Numbered from the stretch's first letter, positions 53,920 through 63,205 are shown. The stretch: DNA of 64,000 bases from Cypionkella sp. (GCF_030652235.1 NZ_JAUSBA010000010.1:62001-126000), one strand, 5' to 3'. The notes: a model not told the origin generated them from the letters alone. Program-made: numbers and translations.

Positions 53920-54596
53920 GCAGTTTCAAAGAACTGCACGATCCGTCGTGCGATCTTGTCCTGATCCGCCACCGCACCGCAGAGTGAGGCGCGGGCAGCG
54001 TTCAACACCTGATCCGGCAGCTTGCCCTGCATTTCTTCGGTCAATGCCACCATAAACCCATGCGTCATCTCGGGATGATACTGCGTTGTCAGCACGTTTG
54101 ATCCAATCGCAAAACTCCCCACCGCACAATCCGCATTGCCCCCCAACGCTATAGCCCCCTCTGGCATGGTCAAAACTTGCTCTCTATGCGCCGCATAAAG
54201 CCGGATTTGTGCGCCCTCTATCTCCGTCTGCACCGCCCCAAACACCCAACCGCCGGGATTGTCCCCGACCACCCCGCCCAAAGCCACCGCAATCGCCTGA
54301 TGGCCAAAGCACGCGCCAAACAACGGCGCGCCGCGCGCCACGATCTCTCGGATCAGCCCAAACAGCCGCCCGACCCAAGCCGCAGAATCATGCACCGAGG
54401 CCGGGCTTCCGGTGATGATCCAGCCATCAAACCGCGCCCCCTCGGCCGGAAACGCCCCATCCTTCACCGAAAACGCACTCACCCGCCACTCCGGGCGCTC
54501 TGCTTGCAACAGCGCGGCAAACTTCGCGCCATCCTTTGGATGTGCCTGCGCAAATTCACTCTCGTCGGTGTTCGCCACCAGCACTGCAATATGCAT
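53901..54596 (-). CDS. Class I glutamine amidotransferase-like hydrolase
   Basis: 231 residues of the GATase1 (GuaA-N-like) fold. The nucleophile Cys is in PLFGACFGHQAIAVALGG, and the His-Glu pair in LTTQYHPEMTHGF. DGWIITGSPASVHD is typical of stand-alone enzymes. In amine-catabolic clusters such proteins hydrolyse gamma-glutamyl amides or act with the GS-like ligase. I chose the ATG at 54596, where the family homology starts; the frame extends 79 residues further without support. It is divergent from the P450 gene across about 70 bases of A/T-rich DNA. Confidence 0.85.
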   Translation of the reverse strand: MHIAVLVANTDESEFAQAHPKDGAKFAALLQAERPEWRVSAFSVKDGAFPAEGARFDGWIITGSPASVHDSAAWVGRLFGLIREIVARGAPLFGACFGHQAIAVALGGVVGDNPGGWVFGAVQTEIEGAQIRLYAAHREQVLTMPEGAIALGGNADCAVGSFAIGSNVLTTQYHPEMTHGFMVALTEEMQGKLPDQVLNAARASLCGAVADQDKIARRIVQFFETAQVSSP

Positions 54597-54668
54597 AATC
54601 TTTCTCTTTACATATTTATGAACATGTATAGCATATTTATAAATCAGCCCCACGGCAAGCGAGGAATT

Positions 54669-55925
54669 ATGACGCTTTGGACCCCCACCGACGATGGCCA
54701 TGCCGATTTGTCCAGCCATGATGCCTTCACCAATGGTGCGCCGCTGAACACCTTCGCCCGTCTGCGCCGTGAGGATCCAATGCATTGGACCGATTACGCG
54801 CAGGGCGAGAACTATTGGAGCGTCACCCGCCATGCCGATATTCTAGAGCTGAACCGCCAGACTGACCTGTTGTCTTCGGCCCGTGGTATCCGCATCGAGG
54901 ATCAGTCCTACGAAGAATACCTCGCCCGTCGCACCTTCCAAGAAACCGACGGGCCTCAGCATATGGCCACCCGCATCCGCGTTGCCAAAGCCTTCTCCCG
55001 CCCGGTGATTGCGCAGTTTGAACAGGTTATCCGCGATATTTGTGTCGATATTCTCGACACCACCCTGCCGAAAGGCAGCTTTGACGCCACCGCCGAAATC
55101 GCCCGCCAACTGCCAATGCGGATGCTGGGCCGCATCATGGGCACACCCGACGCCGATCTGCCGTGGCTGGTCGCCAAAGGCGATGCGCTGATCGCCAACA
55201 CCGACCCCGATTTCACCAGCCATGTCCTTGACAAGATGACCACCGATGAATTCCGCATGATGCCGTTCAACTCTCCGGCAGGCGCAGAGCTGTTCGTCTA
55301 TGCCAAAGATCTGATGGCCCGCAAAGCTGCTTCAGGCGACCGCTCGGGCATCCTGCCGCTGATCATGGAGCCTGCCGCCGATGGCACCACCATGCCCGAA
55401 CACGAATTCCGCAATTTCTTCTGCCTGCTGGTTGCCGCGGGCAACGACACCACCCGCTATTCGATCGCGGCAGGGCTGCAAGCCCTCGCCCACCAACCCG
55501 AACTTCTGCCGCTGCTGCAAACCCATACGGTGTGGGACACCGCCCCCGATGAAATCATCCGTTGGGCCACCCCTGCGATCTATTTCCGCCGCACCGCCAC
55601 CCGCGATTTTGACTATCACGGCAAGCAGGTCAAGGCGGGTCAAAAGGTGGTCTATTGGTTCCTTTCCGGCAACCGTGACGACGCGGCCTTTGATGACCCG
55701 ATGCGCGTCAATCTTGCGCGCCAAAACAATCGCCACGTGGCCTTTGGCCAAGGCGGCCCACATGTTTGTCTTGGCATGTGGCTGGCCCGTCTAGAGGTGC
55801 GTGTGTTGTTCGAAGAACTTGCCAAACGCCTCCGCAAGATCGAACCTGCGGGTGATCACAAATACCTGCGCTCTAACTTCGTTGGCGGTTTGAAATCTTT
55901 GCCCGTCACCGTGACACTCAACTAA
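54669..55925 (+). CDS. Bacterial class I cytochrome P450
   Basis: 418 residues, soluble. The I-helix motif is LLVAAGNDTTRYSIAAGL (Asn in place of the more common acidic residue before DTT-type wording). The ExxR motif is in APDEIIRWATP. The haem-binding loop FGQGGPHVCLGMWLARLEV supplies the Cys ligand. The start TDGPQHMATRIRVAKAFSRPVI is typical of the C-helix region. GAGG precedes the ATG. It is followed at once by a GS-like ligase and a [2Fe-2S] ferredoxin, its likely electron donor; no ferredoxin reductase is nearby. The likely substrate is an amine or its gamma-glutamyl amide. Confidence 0.92.
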   Translation: MTLWTPTDDGHADLSSHDAFTNGAPLNTFARLRREDPMHWTDYAQGENYWSVTRHADILELNRQTDLLSSARGIRIEDQSYEEYLARRTFQETDGPQHMATRIRVAKAFSRPVIAQFEQVIRDICVDILDTTLPKGSFDATAEIARQLPMRMLGRIMGTPDADLPWLVAKGDALIANTDPDFTSHVLDKMTTDEFRMMPFNSPAGAELFVYAKDLMARKAASGDRSGILPLIMEPAADGTTMPEHEFRNFFCLLVAAGNDTTRYSIAAGLQALAHQPELLPLLQTHTVWDTAPDEIIRWATPAIYFRRTATRDFDYHGKQVKAGQKVVYWFLSGNRDDAAFDDPMRVNLARQNNRHVAFGQGGPHVCLGMWLARLEVRVLFEELAKRLRKIEPAGDHKYLRSNFVGGLKSLPVTVTLN

Positions 55926-55965
55926 GCGGCCAAAAGCGGTCAAAGAACCGCCTCAGGGAGTTACC

Positions 55966-57267
55966 ATGACCGATCACCCGCAGCGCCTGCGCGCGATGTT
56001 TTGCGATCACCTTTCCATCATGCGCGGCAAATACTTGCCTGCCAGCAAGTTAAAAGACGACGAAAGCCGCTTCGCCCGCCCGACCTTTTCGGTGCATTAC
56101 GACAAAGACTTGCTGATAGAGGCGCCCGGCACGATGTGCCTTGAAGGCATTCCCGACATGGCCTTGCGCTGGAAGGGCGACGAGATTCGCCAAGGCTGGG
56201 AGCCGAACACCAAAGTCGTCACTGGAGACCTGTTCGCCGCCGATGGCACCCCGATCCCGATGTGCCCGCGCTCTGCCCTGAAACGCGCTGTCGCGGCGTG
56301 GAAGCAACACGGCCTGATCCCGAAAGTCGGCATTGAGCTGGAAGCCTACGCCTTCGTCCGCCGCGATGATGGCCAGATCGTGCCCTACGACACCCCCGGC
56401 GGCGTGGTCTATGGCACTGGCAATTTCACCGACCCGAGGCGCTTTACCGACGCAATCTGGAACAAGGCCCAAGACATTGGCCTGCCGTTGGATCTGATCA
56501 CCGCCGAATATGACACCCCGCAATATGAATTTACCCTCACATTCAACAGTGCTGTCCAACACGTCGATACCGTCGTGCTGTTCCGGCAAATGGCCCGTGA
56601 AATTGCATGGGATCACGGCATCATTCTGACCTTCCTGCCCAAGCCGATCCCCGGCAAGGGTGGCAACGGCATGCACATTAACCTCTCGTTCAACGACTCC
56701 AAAGACCACAATGCCCTTGCCAATGGCGATTATGGCGACCCTGCCAACCTCAACCCCCTCGCCAAAGGCTGCATCGCCGGCTGGATGCAGCATCACAAAG
56801 CCATGGCGGGCCTGATCGCGCCCAATGCGCAAAGCTACAACCGCCTGCAACCCGCCAGCCTGTCGGGCTATTGGGGCAACTGGGGCGGCGACAACCGCAA
56901 CGTCACCGTCCGCCTCAGCGCGGAAGGCGGCAAGAAAGCCCGGCTGGAACACCGCATGGCCGACGCCGCCGCAAACCCCTACACCGCCGTCGCCACAGTC
57001 CTGCAAGCCGCGCTGCTCGGGTTCGAGGGCAAATACAAACTGCAACCGATGGAGACTGGCAACGGCTTCACCACCAACGATGCCAAACACGGCACCGCCG
57101 CCTGCCTCCTCGAAGCCCTGAACGATCTGCAATCCGACACCACCCTCACCACCGCCGTGGGCAGCGGCCTTGTCGAAAACCACCTTTATATGAAACGCGC
57201 CGAGGTTGAAAAAACCGCCCTTCTTGAACCCGACGCCCTGCGCGATTGGTACATCTGGTATCTGTAA
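55966..57267 (+). CDS. Glutamine-synthetase-like gamma-glutamyl-amine ligase
   Basis: 433 residues of the GS superfamily (type III-like/PuuA-like). Metal and ATP residues are seen in VGIELEAYAFV, DLITAEYDTPQYEFTL (GS core), GNGMHINLSFND and NYNRLQP-type NAQSYNRLQPASL. YWGNWGGDNRNVTVRL and RLEHRMADAAANPYTAVATVLQAALLG follow as in gamma-glutamylpolyamine and gamma-glutamylanilide synthetases. It is not the nitrogen-assimilating GlnA, which lacks such partners. It would couple glutamate to an amine with ATP. The gene is 40 bases after the P450. Confidence 0.88.
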   Translation: MTDHPQRLRAMFCDHLSIMRGKYLPASKLKDDESRFARPTFSVHYDKDLLIEAPGTMCLEGIPDMALRWKGDEIRQGWEPNTKVVTGDLFAADGTPIPMCPRSALKRAVAAWKQHGLIPKVGIELEAYAFVRRDDGQIVPYDTPGGVVYGTGNFTDPRRFTDAIWNKAQDIGLPLDLITAEYDTPQYEFTLTFNSAVQHVDTVVLFRQMAREIAWDHGIILTFLPKPIPGKGGNGMHINLSFNDSKDHNALANGDYGDPANLNPLAKGCIAGWMQHHKAMAGLIAPNAQSYNRLQPASLSGYWGNWGGDNRNVTVRLSAEGGKKARLEHRMADAAANPYTAVATVLQAALLGFEGKYKLQPMETGNGFTTNDAKHGTAACLLEALNDLQSDTTLTTAVGSGLVENHLYMKRAEVEKTALLEPDALRDWYIWYL

Positions 57268-57407
57268 CCCGCCAATGCTTTCCCATCGGTAAAGCCGCAC
57301 GCGGATGACGCAAAAATTGCCCCGCTGCCGCGTTCACATTGGCACAAATATCCCACAGGGGCCCAAGGGTGTGAACCCCGGCGCGTCCCGCCAAACCGGA
57401 GCCTGAA

Positions 57408-57719
57408 ATGCAAGCCACCTGGCGCCTCCCCAACGGTCAATCCATCACCGCCACCGTCCACCCCGGCCAAACCCTGATGGAAGCCGCCGTCGCCCACAAT
57501 GTCCCCAACGTCATCGGCGAATGTGGCGGCTCGCTGTCCTGCGCCACCTGCCACGTCGTCGTTGATCCCGCCTGGGCCACCCGCGCAGGCCCGCCCTCCG
57601 CTTTTGAAGACGACATGCTCGACGTCACCGACGCCGACCGCCAACCCACCTCGCGCCTGTCCTGCCAGATCAAGATGACCGCGGCGCTCGACGGCATCCT
57701 CCTGCACATCCCCGGCTAA
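57408..57719 (+). CDS. [2Fe-2S] ferredoxin, putidaredoxin/adrenodoxin type
   Basis: 103 residues. The cluster ligands are CGGSLSCATC (CX5CX2C) and a distal Cys in RLSCQIKM. The acidic segment FEDDMLDVTDADRQPTSRL is the typical docking helix for P450s. It is 140 bases after the GS-like gene and very probably feeds electrons to the P450 at 54669. A partner reductase is not in the window. Confidence 0.9.
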   Translation: MQATWRLPNGQSITATVHPGQTLMEAAVAHNVPNVIGECGGSLSCATCHVVVDPAWATRAGPPSAFEDDMLDVTDADRQPTSRLSCQIKMTAALDGILLHIPG

Positions 57720-57784
57720 GACCGCCCCGCTCACCCAATCTTAACCACACCCCCGGCACCCTGCACCGCAAACAGGAGCGCCCG

Positions 57785-58651
57785 ATGACCCCCACCCATC
57801 CCACCGAAATCACCCAGATCCCCGCCGCCGAAATCTTCGAGCACGCCCTGCTCCGCGACCGCTCCCACCTCGACACCACAGCCCTCGAAGACCTCGCCGC
57901 CTCCATCGCCCGCGATGGCCTGCGCCAACCCATCGAGGTCTGGGCGCTCTCCCAACCGACCGAGACCCACCGCTACGGCCTGATCTCCGGCCTGCGCCGC
58001 CTCACCGCCACCCGCCTGCTGCACAGCCGCAACCCCAGCGCCCACACCACCATCCCCGCCTTCCTGCGCACCCCCGCCTCGATCCCCGACGCGATGGCGC
58101 AAATGATCGCCGAAAACGAAATCCGCGAGAACCTCACCCCGTGGGAGCGCGGCCTCACCCTCGCCACCTGCGTCGCCCAAGACCTGTTCCCCACCATCGA
58201 CGCCGCCATCGCCGCTCTGCACCCCACCGCCACCAAACAAAAACGCACCCGCCTGCGCACCCTCGCCCTTGTGGCAGAGGAGTTGGAGGATGCCTTCACC
58301 ACCCCCGAACTGCTCTCACAAAACCAGATCGAGCGCCTCGCAGCCGCCCTCCGAGGCGGCCTCACCCCCCTCATCCACCAGATTCTCAAGGAAAACCGCC
58401 GCGCCAGCCTGCCCAGCCAATGGGCCGCCCTGATCCCGACGCTCACCGAGGCGCTCGCCCCCGAGACCGACCCCACCCCCACCAAACCCGGCCGCCCGCG
58501 TCGGCTGCTGACCCTGAAACAGGGGCTGACGATACGGCGAGAGAAATGCATCGGCGGCTGGTCGCTGAAATTCACCGGCCCCCACGCCCGCAGCGGCGGG
58601 TTGATGGATGATGTGATGGACGAGATCGAGCGGTTGTTTCAGCCGGAGTAG
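57785..58651 (+). CDS. Orphan ParB/RepB/Spo0J-like protein
   Basis: 288 residues. The ParB N-terminal domain includes ITQIPAAEIFEHALLRDRSHLD, LAASIARDGLRQPIEVWAL, the GLRRLTATRLL box and AENEIRENLTPWERGLTLA. An HTH-like middle and a C-terminal RREKCIGGWSLKFTGPHARSGGLMDDV follow. No parA is adjacent, so it is not a standard partition pair. Similar proteins occur on plasmids and integrative elements. The codon usage is extremely C-rich at the third position compared with neighbours. A regulator or nucleoid role is possible. Confidence 0.8.
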   Translation: MTPTHPTEITQIPAAEIFEHALLRDRSHLDTTALEDLAASIARDGLRQPIEVWALSQPTETHRYGLISGLRRLTATRLLHSRNPSAHTTIPAFLRTPASIPDAMAQMIAENEIRENLTPWERGLTLATCVAQDLFPTIDAAIAALHPTATKQKRTRLRTLALVAEELEDAFTTPELLSQNQIERLAAALRGGLTPLIHQILKENRRASLPSQWAALIPTLTEALAPETDPTPTKPGRPRRLLTLKQGLTIRREKCIGGWSLKFTGPHARSGGLMDDVMDEIERLFQPE

Positions 58652-58694
58652 GGGGAGGAACTCCATTGAAAAGGCGGACAATCTAATAACCGCA

Positions 58695-60188
58695 CTATAC
58701 TATATTTAGAGCTTTCCAAAGTCCTCGATGCAGCATGATTGATTTTGCGTCATTGAAGGCCGAACTTCTATTGCGATACTTAAATGAGTAGGACGTTTTT
58801 CCTTGAGGCATACTATCAATGTTTCCAATAGCACTGCAATTAAACAGCGCGACACACAACGTATACACTTGCTGATCAGATAGGGGGAACAAAGTTGCCT
58901 TAGATGCGGCGAAGAGTTCCGATATTTTAAAATCTCTTTTTCCCACCAGACTTAGCGCTGAAATTATTGCTTCGATCTCATTCGGTAAAGCGTATCCTGC
59001 GAGTTCATCTCGAATTTCGGGTAGAAAATACTTGATAGAGTAGTCACGCGATGCTGACCTAACGTTGCTTTCAGATAGTCGATTACCACTACAAAACTCT
59101 TGCATGTGTGACAAAAGCTGCAAAAAATCCCTTGGTGTGTGGCGTGTCAGGTCTAGTAAGTACTGCTTTGAGGGGGTGGAGTTGATATAAGGCGGAAAAA
59201 ATTCTTCAACTATTTTGACGGATCGTGCCAAACTTCTTTCCGCTCGAATTGTGGCAGCTCTAAAAAGCAGTGAATTATCGGGGTCCTTGACATCATGATA
59301 CCAATCAAGCTCCAACGCATATGATTGACGAATTTTATTTTTATTTGGCCCCGGAATTCTATCGAATAAGTCTGTTCGACAGAGCACAATTATTTTAAAC
59401 GGCACAGAGTTCCTACTAAAAAGTTCATTCAACTTTCCTATTTCGTAAATAAGTGCAGCCAGCGATTTGTACTGAACCTCTCGAGTCGTGAGGATATCAT
59501 CTAGTCCGTCAATTATAAGATAGTGGTTGCTTCCACTTCTTATCCTTGATGCAATGGATTTTAAAGATTCAACAAAATTAAATATCTCAGTAGTATTTTT
59601 TACTTCTCCGCCTGAAGATACATACTCAGCAAGCTTACCTGGAAGGGTGACAGAAAAATTGGTTTTAGACGATTTTCGTACTATGGCACTTGGTGACGCA
59701 GAGGGAGAAAGCCCCATAGCTCGAAATGCACCTATGGCCTCGTTGAATACTTCGGCATCAGAAATCTGAGCGCCTTTGTCTTTTTCAAAGGATTCAAGAA
59801 CATAAATTAGGAGAATCCATGACCAAGCAGCGGGAAATTTTGACTCCGGTTCTTCATCTCCTTTAATAATTTTTGAAAATGGCGTAAATGGGAAATCTCC
59901 CAACGACACAACTTTAACAAATTTATCGAACCGCCCAGACAAAGTTAGGTCCATGCGTTCTGCCAGCGTTGATTTTCCAGAGCCCTTGTATCCTAAAAAA
60001 AGATACTTCTTACCTTCAGTGGCTTCTGATTCCATAGAGCGAAAATCAATATGTCCGTCTGTGAGCAAGCCCGGATCATTTGCTCTCTCTGCCTCCGCGC
60101 TAACCCATCCGAATTTAATTTTCTTGAAATCGGTCAACTTAAATTCCCATTTCTTCTTGGTGAACGCTACGAATTGAACCAAACACAT
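58695..60188 (-). CDS. P-loop ATPase, FunZ/Sll1717-like, horizontally acquired
   Basis: 497 residues. FGWVSAEAERANDPGLLTDG near the start, then Walker A GYKGSGKST, and Walker B in HYLIIDGLDDIL. The C-terminal half is helical (YINSTPSKQYLLDLTRHTPRDFLQLL ... FFLPEIRDEL-type). These features recall the P-loop ATPase family named after cyanobacterial Sll1717, which often sits in defence islands; the recall is from memory. The gene is conspicuously AT-rich, with many AAA, ATT and TTA codons, unlike everything around it. That points to recent transfer. No partner effector gene is beside it. The start is uncertain because no strong ribosome site is seen. Confidence 0.75.
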   Translation of the reverse strand: MCLVQFVAFTKKKWEFKLTDFKKIKFGWVSAEAERANDPGLLTDGHIDFRSMESEATEGKKYLFLGYKGSGKSTLAERMDLTLSGRFDKFVKVVSLGDFPFTPFSKIIKGDEEPESKFPAAWSWILLIYVLESFEKDKGAQISDAEVFNEAIGAFRAMGLSPSASPSAIVRKSSKTNFSVTLPGKLAEYVSSGGEVKNTTEIFNFVESLKSIASRIRSGSNHYLIIDGLDDILTTREVQYKSLAALIYEIGKLNELFSRNSVPFKIIVLCRTDLFDRIPGPNKNKIRQSYALELDWYHDVKDPDNSLLFRAATIRAERSLARSVKIVEEFFPPYINSTPSKQYLLDLTRHTPRDFLQLLSHMQEFCSGNRLSESNVRSASRDYSIKYFLPEIRDELAGYALPNEIEAIISALSLVGKRDFKISELFAASKATLFPLSDQQVYTLCVALFNCSAIGNIDSMPQGKTSYSFKYRNRSSAFNDAKSIMLHRGLWKALNIV

Positions 60189-60291
60189 ACATCTTTAAGA
60201 TTGTGTCAATAGGAAACTTGGCATTTGTTTGCTTCAGACACATCGAAGAAGAATCACATAGGCCTCTGGAACGCGTTTAGGCGTCCAAACC

Positions 60292-60306
60292 TTAACAAAT
60301 CCTTAA
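60292..60306. promoter_or_regulatory. Candidate CtrA box
   Basis: TTAA-N7-TTAA (60292-60306, with CAAATCC in between) matches the alphaproteobacterial CtrA consensus. A near match TTAACAAATCCTGAA occurs at 6651 upstream of mtgA. It lies between the ATPase start and the aroC terminator, so its target is unclear. Confidence 0.3.
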
Positions 60307-60340
60307 ATCCACCACCCCAACCCACTGATATGAAACAACA

Positions 60341-60363
60341 AAAAAAGGTCCCGAGTTGGGACC
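60341..60363 (-). terminator. Rho-independent terminator of aroC
   Basis: On the minus strand GGTCCCAACTCGGGACC (60363-60347) is followed by a run of T (the plus strand has seven A). It starts immediately after the aroC stop codon. The hairpin is identical to that after the kinase gene at 10076-10092. Confidence 0.88.
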
Positions 60364-61464
60364 CTACCCGATCCGGCCCCGAACCCCTCCGGTCTGGCCC
60401 CGGTCCAGCAAAAGATGGTCGGCCAGAACGCAGGCCATCATCGCCTCCCCCACCGGAACCGCCCGGATCCCCACGCAAGGGTCGTGCCGCCCCTTGGTGA
60501 CCAGATCAATCTCCGCCCCCGTCGCATCAATCGTCGCGCGTGGCGTCAGAATAGACGAGGTCGGCTTCACCGCGAACCGCACCACAACCGGCTGCCCGCT
60601 GGAAATCCCGCCCAAGATCCCCCCCGCATGGTTCGACAAGAACTCCGGCCCGTTGGCCCCCATCCTGATCTGATCCGCATTCTCAACCCCGGTCAAAGTC
60701 GCGGCATCGAACCCGTCCCCGATCTCCACCCCCTTCACCGCATTGATCGACATCATCGCGCTTGCCAGATCGGAATCCAGCTTGCCATACAACGGCGCCC
60801 CCAACCCCGCAGGCACCCCCGACGCCATCACCTCAATCACCGCCCCCACCGAATTGTGGTCCAGCCGCAACCCATCCAGATAGTCAGCCCACTCTGGCAC
60901 CGCGACCGGATCAGGACAGAAGAACGGATTACCCGAGATCACCGCCGCATCAAACCGCCCCCGATCAATCCCCATCACCCCCATCCGCACCATATACCCG
61001 CTGATGGTCAGCCCCGGCGACAACGACGCCAGCACCGCCCGCGCCACCCCGCCGGCTGCCACCCGAGACGCCGTCTCCCGCGCGCTCGACCGCCCACCGC
61101 CGCGATAATCCCGGACCCCGTATTTCTGATGGTAGGTGATATCGGCATGCCCCGGCCGAAACGCCTGCGCGATGGTGCTGTAATCCTTGCTGCGCTGATC
61201 CGTATTTTCAATCATCAGCTGGATCGGCGTCCCGGTGGTGACGCCCTCAAACACCCCGGACAGAATGCGAACCGCATCCGCCTCTTTCCGCTGGGTGGTG
61301 AACTTGCTGGTCCCCGGTTTCCGCTGATCCAGCCAAGGCTGCAAATCCGCCTCTGACAACCGCACCCCCGGAGGACAGCCATCCACCGTGCAGCCAATCG
61401 CAGGCCCGTGGCTTTCTCCCCAAGTGGTGACGCGAAACAGATGACCGAAGGTGTTCAGGCTCAT
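60364..61464 (-). CDS. aroC: Chorismate synthase
   Basis: 366 residues. It makes chorismate from EPSP with reduced FMN, the last shikimate step. All three family signatures are present: [18 protein letters not shown] at the start, the internal [21 protein letters not shown], and [10 protein letters not shown]-type [24 protein letters not shown] followed by [33 protein letters not shown]. Normal length. A single gene ending in a strong terminator. Confidence 0.97.
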   Translation of the reverse strand: MSLNTFGHLFRVTTWGESHGPAIGCTVDGCPPGVRLSEADLQPWLDQRKPGTSKFTTQRKEADAVRILSGVFEGVTTGTPIQLMIENTDQRSKDYSTIAQAFRPGHADITYHQKYGVRDYRGGGRSSARETASRVAAGGVARAVLASLSPGLTISGYMVRMGVMGIDRGRFDAAVISGNPFFCPDPVAVPEWADYLDGLRLDHNSVGAVIEVMASGVPAGLGAPLYGKLDSDLASAMMSINAVKGVEIGDGFDAATLTGVENADQIRMGANGPEFLSNHAGGILGGISSGQPVVVRFAVKPTSSILTPRATIDATGAEIDLVTKGRHDPCVGIRAVPVGEAMMACVLADHLLLDRGQTGGVRGRIG

Positions 61465-61570
61465 GGAAAGGCTCCTCTTTGCATCCCCAATAAGCCAAGC
61501 CCCGCGCCCGATAAACCCTTAAAGCAGTTGGTGGATGATCTGAGCCAAGGTTCTCGACGGCCCTACAGGG

Positions 61571-61588
61571 CTTTCCCAGCTGGGAAAG
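61571..61588. repeat. 18-bp perfect palindrome upstream of aroC
   Basis: CTTTCCCAGCTGGGAAAG reads the same on both strands. It lies about 107 bases upstream of the aroC ATG, directly after CCCTACAGGG. Possible operator or hairpin. The rest of 61465-61637 shows no gene. Confidence 0.5.
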
Positions 61589-61637
61589 AATTGTGTGGTA
61601 TCGCTGATTATGACCAATTCTATACCATATGTTGTGG

Positions 61638-61919
61638 TTAATTACGTCCTAACCATGTTAAAACGCCAACGACCCTGTGCCGAGCCGTCAACGTCTTTCG
61701 CGGCTTTCTTGAAGCCGTCATCACGGCGCGGTCGCGCAGCGCCGTGGCTTTTTCGATCATGACAATCTGGATGCGGAGGATAGCCGCAAAATCGAGCCGT
61801 TCATACCGCCCCGCGCCCGCGGGTTCTGTCACCTTCGGCTTTGACGGCTGGGACAGGGTCAGAAACACCCCGATCCCGGCGCGTTCAAGCTTAATCACCC
61901 CGCGCAGATTGCGGATCAT
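61638..61919 (-). pseudogene. C-terminal remnant of a DNA-methylase-like protein
   Basis: The minus-strand frame (about 93 residues, open further upstream to about 61955) reads LRGVIKLERAGIGVFLTLSQPSKPKVTEPAGAGRYE ... IQIVMIEKATALRDRAV. This recalls the conserved tail (IGVFLTLEEPT, EAAEAGFY, RLQILTIEELL) of a family of site-specific DNA methyltransferases from mobile elements. Only this piece is present; no methylase catalytic motif is seen. It is a relic or chance frame; recall is from memory. Confidence 0.4.
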
Positions 61920-62071
61920 CGGGAAGGTCTGTCGTAAGGCTGTGGCAACGGTTCGGCATGGGTGAATAACCCACCGCTAACTTATTGAAATAAGTCACAG
62001 CACCCTCTGTCCGCGTGTGGCTACATATCCCCTCTTGCACCCGGCAACGGTTTGCCTATGCTTTGTCTTAC

Positions 62072-62171
62072 CTCGGGGAGCCGGCGGTCGTTTCCATGAA
62101 ACGCGCCAAAGGCTGAGATGCGAAAGCGAACCCGTCGAACCTGAACCGGATCATACCGGCGGAGGGAAGGT
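62072..62171 (+). ncRNA. TPP riboswitch (THI element)
   Basis: Core elements are in order: GGGGAGC (P2), GGCTGAGATG, AACCCG, GAACCTGAACCGGATC, ATACCGGCGGAGGGAAG. They match the thiamine pyrophosphate aptamer with GGCUGAGA and the CCUGAUCUGGAU-AAUGCCAGC-type arm. It lies 50 bases before thiB and would switch off the thiamine uptake operon when TPP is high. Confidence 0.92.
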
Positions 62172-62221
62172 GCTGGATTTCTCCATCCCCGACCATTTCC
62201 GTCGCAACGTTGGAGAGAAAG

Positions 62222-63205
62222 ATGACCACCAAACTCCTCGCTGCGGGCCTCGTATTCCTCGCCTCGCCCGCGCTGGCTGATACGCCCGTCTTAACCGTGC
62301 TGACCTATGACAGCTTCACGTCCGAGTGGGGCCCCGGCCCGGCGATTGAGAAGGGATTTGAAGCGACCTGCGGCTGCGACGTGAAATTTGTTACCGCAGG
62401 CGACGGCGCTGCCTTGCTGGCGCGGGTGAAGTTGGAGGGGACGGATAGCAAGGCCGATGTCGTGGTGGGCCTTGATACCAACCTGACCGCCGACGCGACC
62501 GCGACCGGATTGTTCGCACCCGTAGCGTCGCAGCCGAACACGTTGCCAGTGCCCTTCCAAGACCCCAACTTCATTCCGTTCGACTGGGGCTATTTCGCCT
62601 TCGTTTACGACAAGACCAAAGTCGCCACGCCGCCTGCTTCGTTTGCAGAACTTGCCGCTTCTGATTTGAAAGTTGTGATCGAGGACCCGCGCTCGTCTAC
62701 CCCCGGCCTTGGTCTGGTGCTGTGGGTGAAGGCGGCGTATGGCGACAAGGCGCCGCAAATCTGGGCCGATCTGGCCGATAACATCGTCACGGTGACGCCC
62801 GGCTGGTCGGAAGCCTACGGCATGTTTACCGAGGGGCAGGCCGATATGGTGCTGTCTTACACCACCTCGCCCGCCTATCACCTGATTGCCGAGAATGACG
62901 ATACCAAGGCGGCGGCTTCGTTTTCTGAGGGGCATTATATGCAGATCGAGGTGGCGGGAAAGCTGGCTTCATCGCAGCAATCTGTGCTGGCAGATCAGTT
63001 TCTGGCCTACCTGACGGCGGATGCGGCGCAGTCGGTGCTGATCACCACGAACTGGATGTATCCGGCTAAAACTCCGGCAGAGGGCTTGCCGAAGGGGTTT
63101 GAAACTTTGGTGCAGCCGGTGAAATCTTTGCTGATGTCGGCACGTGACGCCGAAGCTGCCCGTGCGCCCGCGATTGCGGAATGGCAAGCCGCGCTGTCGA
63201 AATAA
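62222..63205 (+). CDS. thiB: Thiamine ABC transporter, periplasmic binding protein
   Basis: 327 residues. Signal peptide MTTKLLAAGLVFLASPALA. TPVLTVLTYDSFTSEWGPGPAIEKGFEATCGCDVKFVTAGDGAALLARVKLEGTDSKADVVVGLDTNLT is the ThiB pattern, and FDWGYFAFVYDK and YTTSPAYHLI follow. It binds thiamine and its phosphates in the periplasm. I chose the ATG at 62222 with GGAGAG upstream; the TTG at 62210 is less likely. It is under the TPP riboswitch and overlaps thiP by 25 bases. Confidence 0.95.
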   Translation: MTTKLLAAGLVFLASPALADTPVLTVLTYDSFTSEWGPGPAIEKGFEATCGCDVKFVTAGDGAALLARVKLEGTDSKADVVVGLDTNLTADATATGLFAPVASQPNTLPVPFQDPNFIPFDWGYFAFVYDKTKVATPPASFAELAASDLKVVIEDPRSSTPGLGLVLWVKAAYGDKAPQIWADLADNIVTVTPGWSEAYGMFTEGQADMVLSYTTSPAYHLIAENDDTKAAASFSEGHYMQIEVAGKLASSQQSVLADQFLAYLTADAAQSVLITTNWMYPAKTPAEGLPKGFETLVQPVKSLLMSARDAEAARAPAIAEWQAALSK

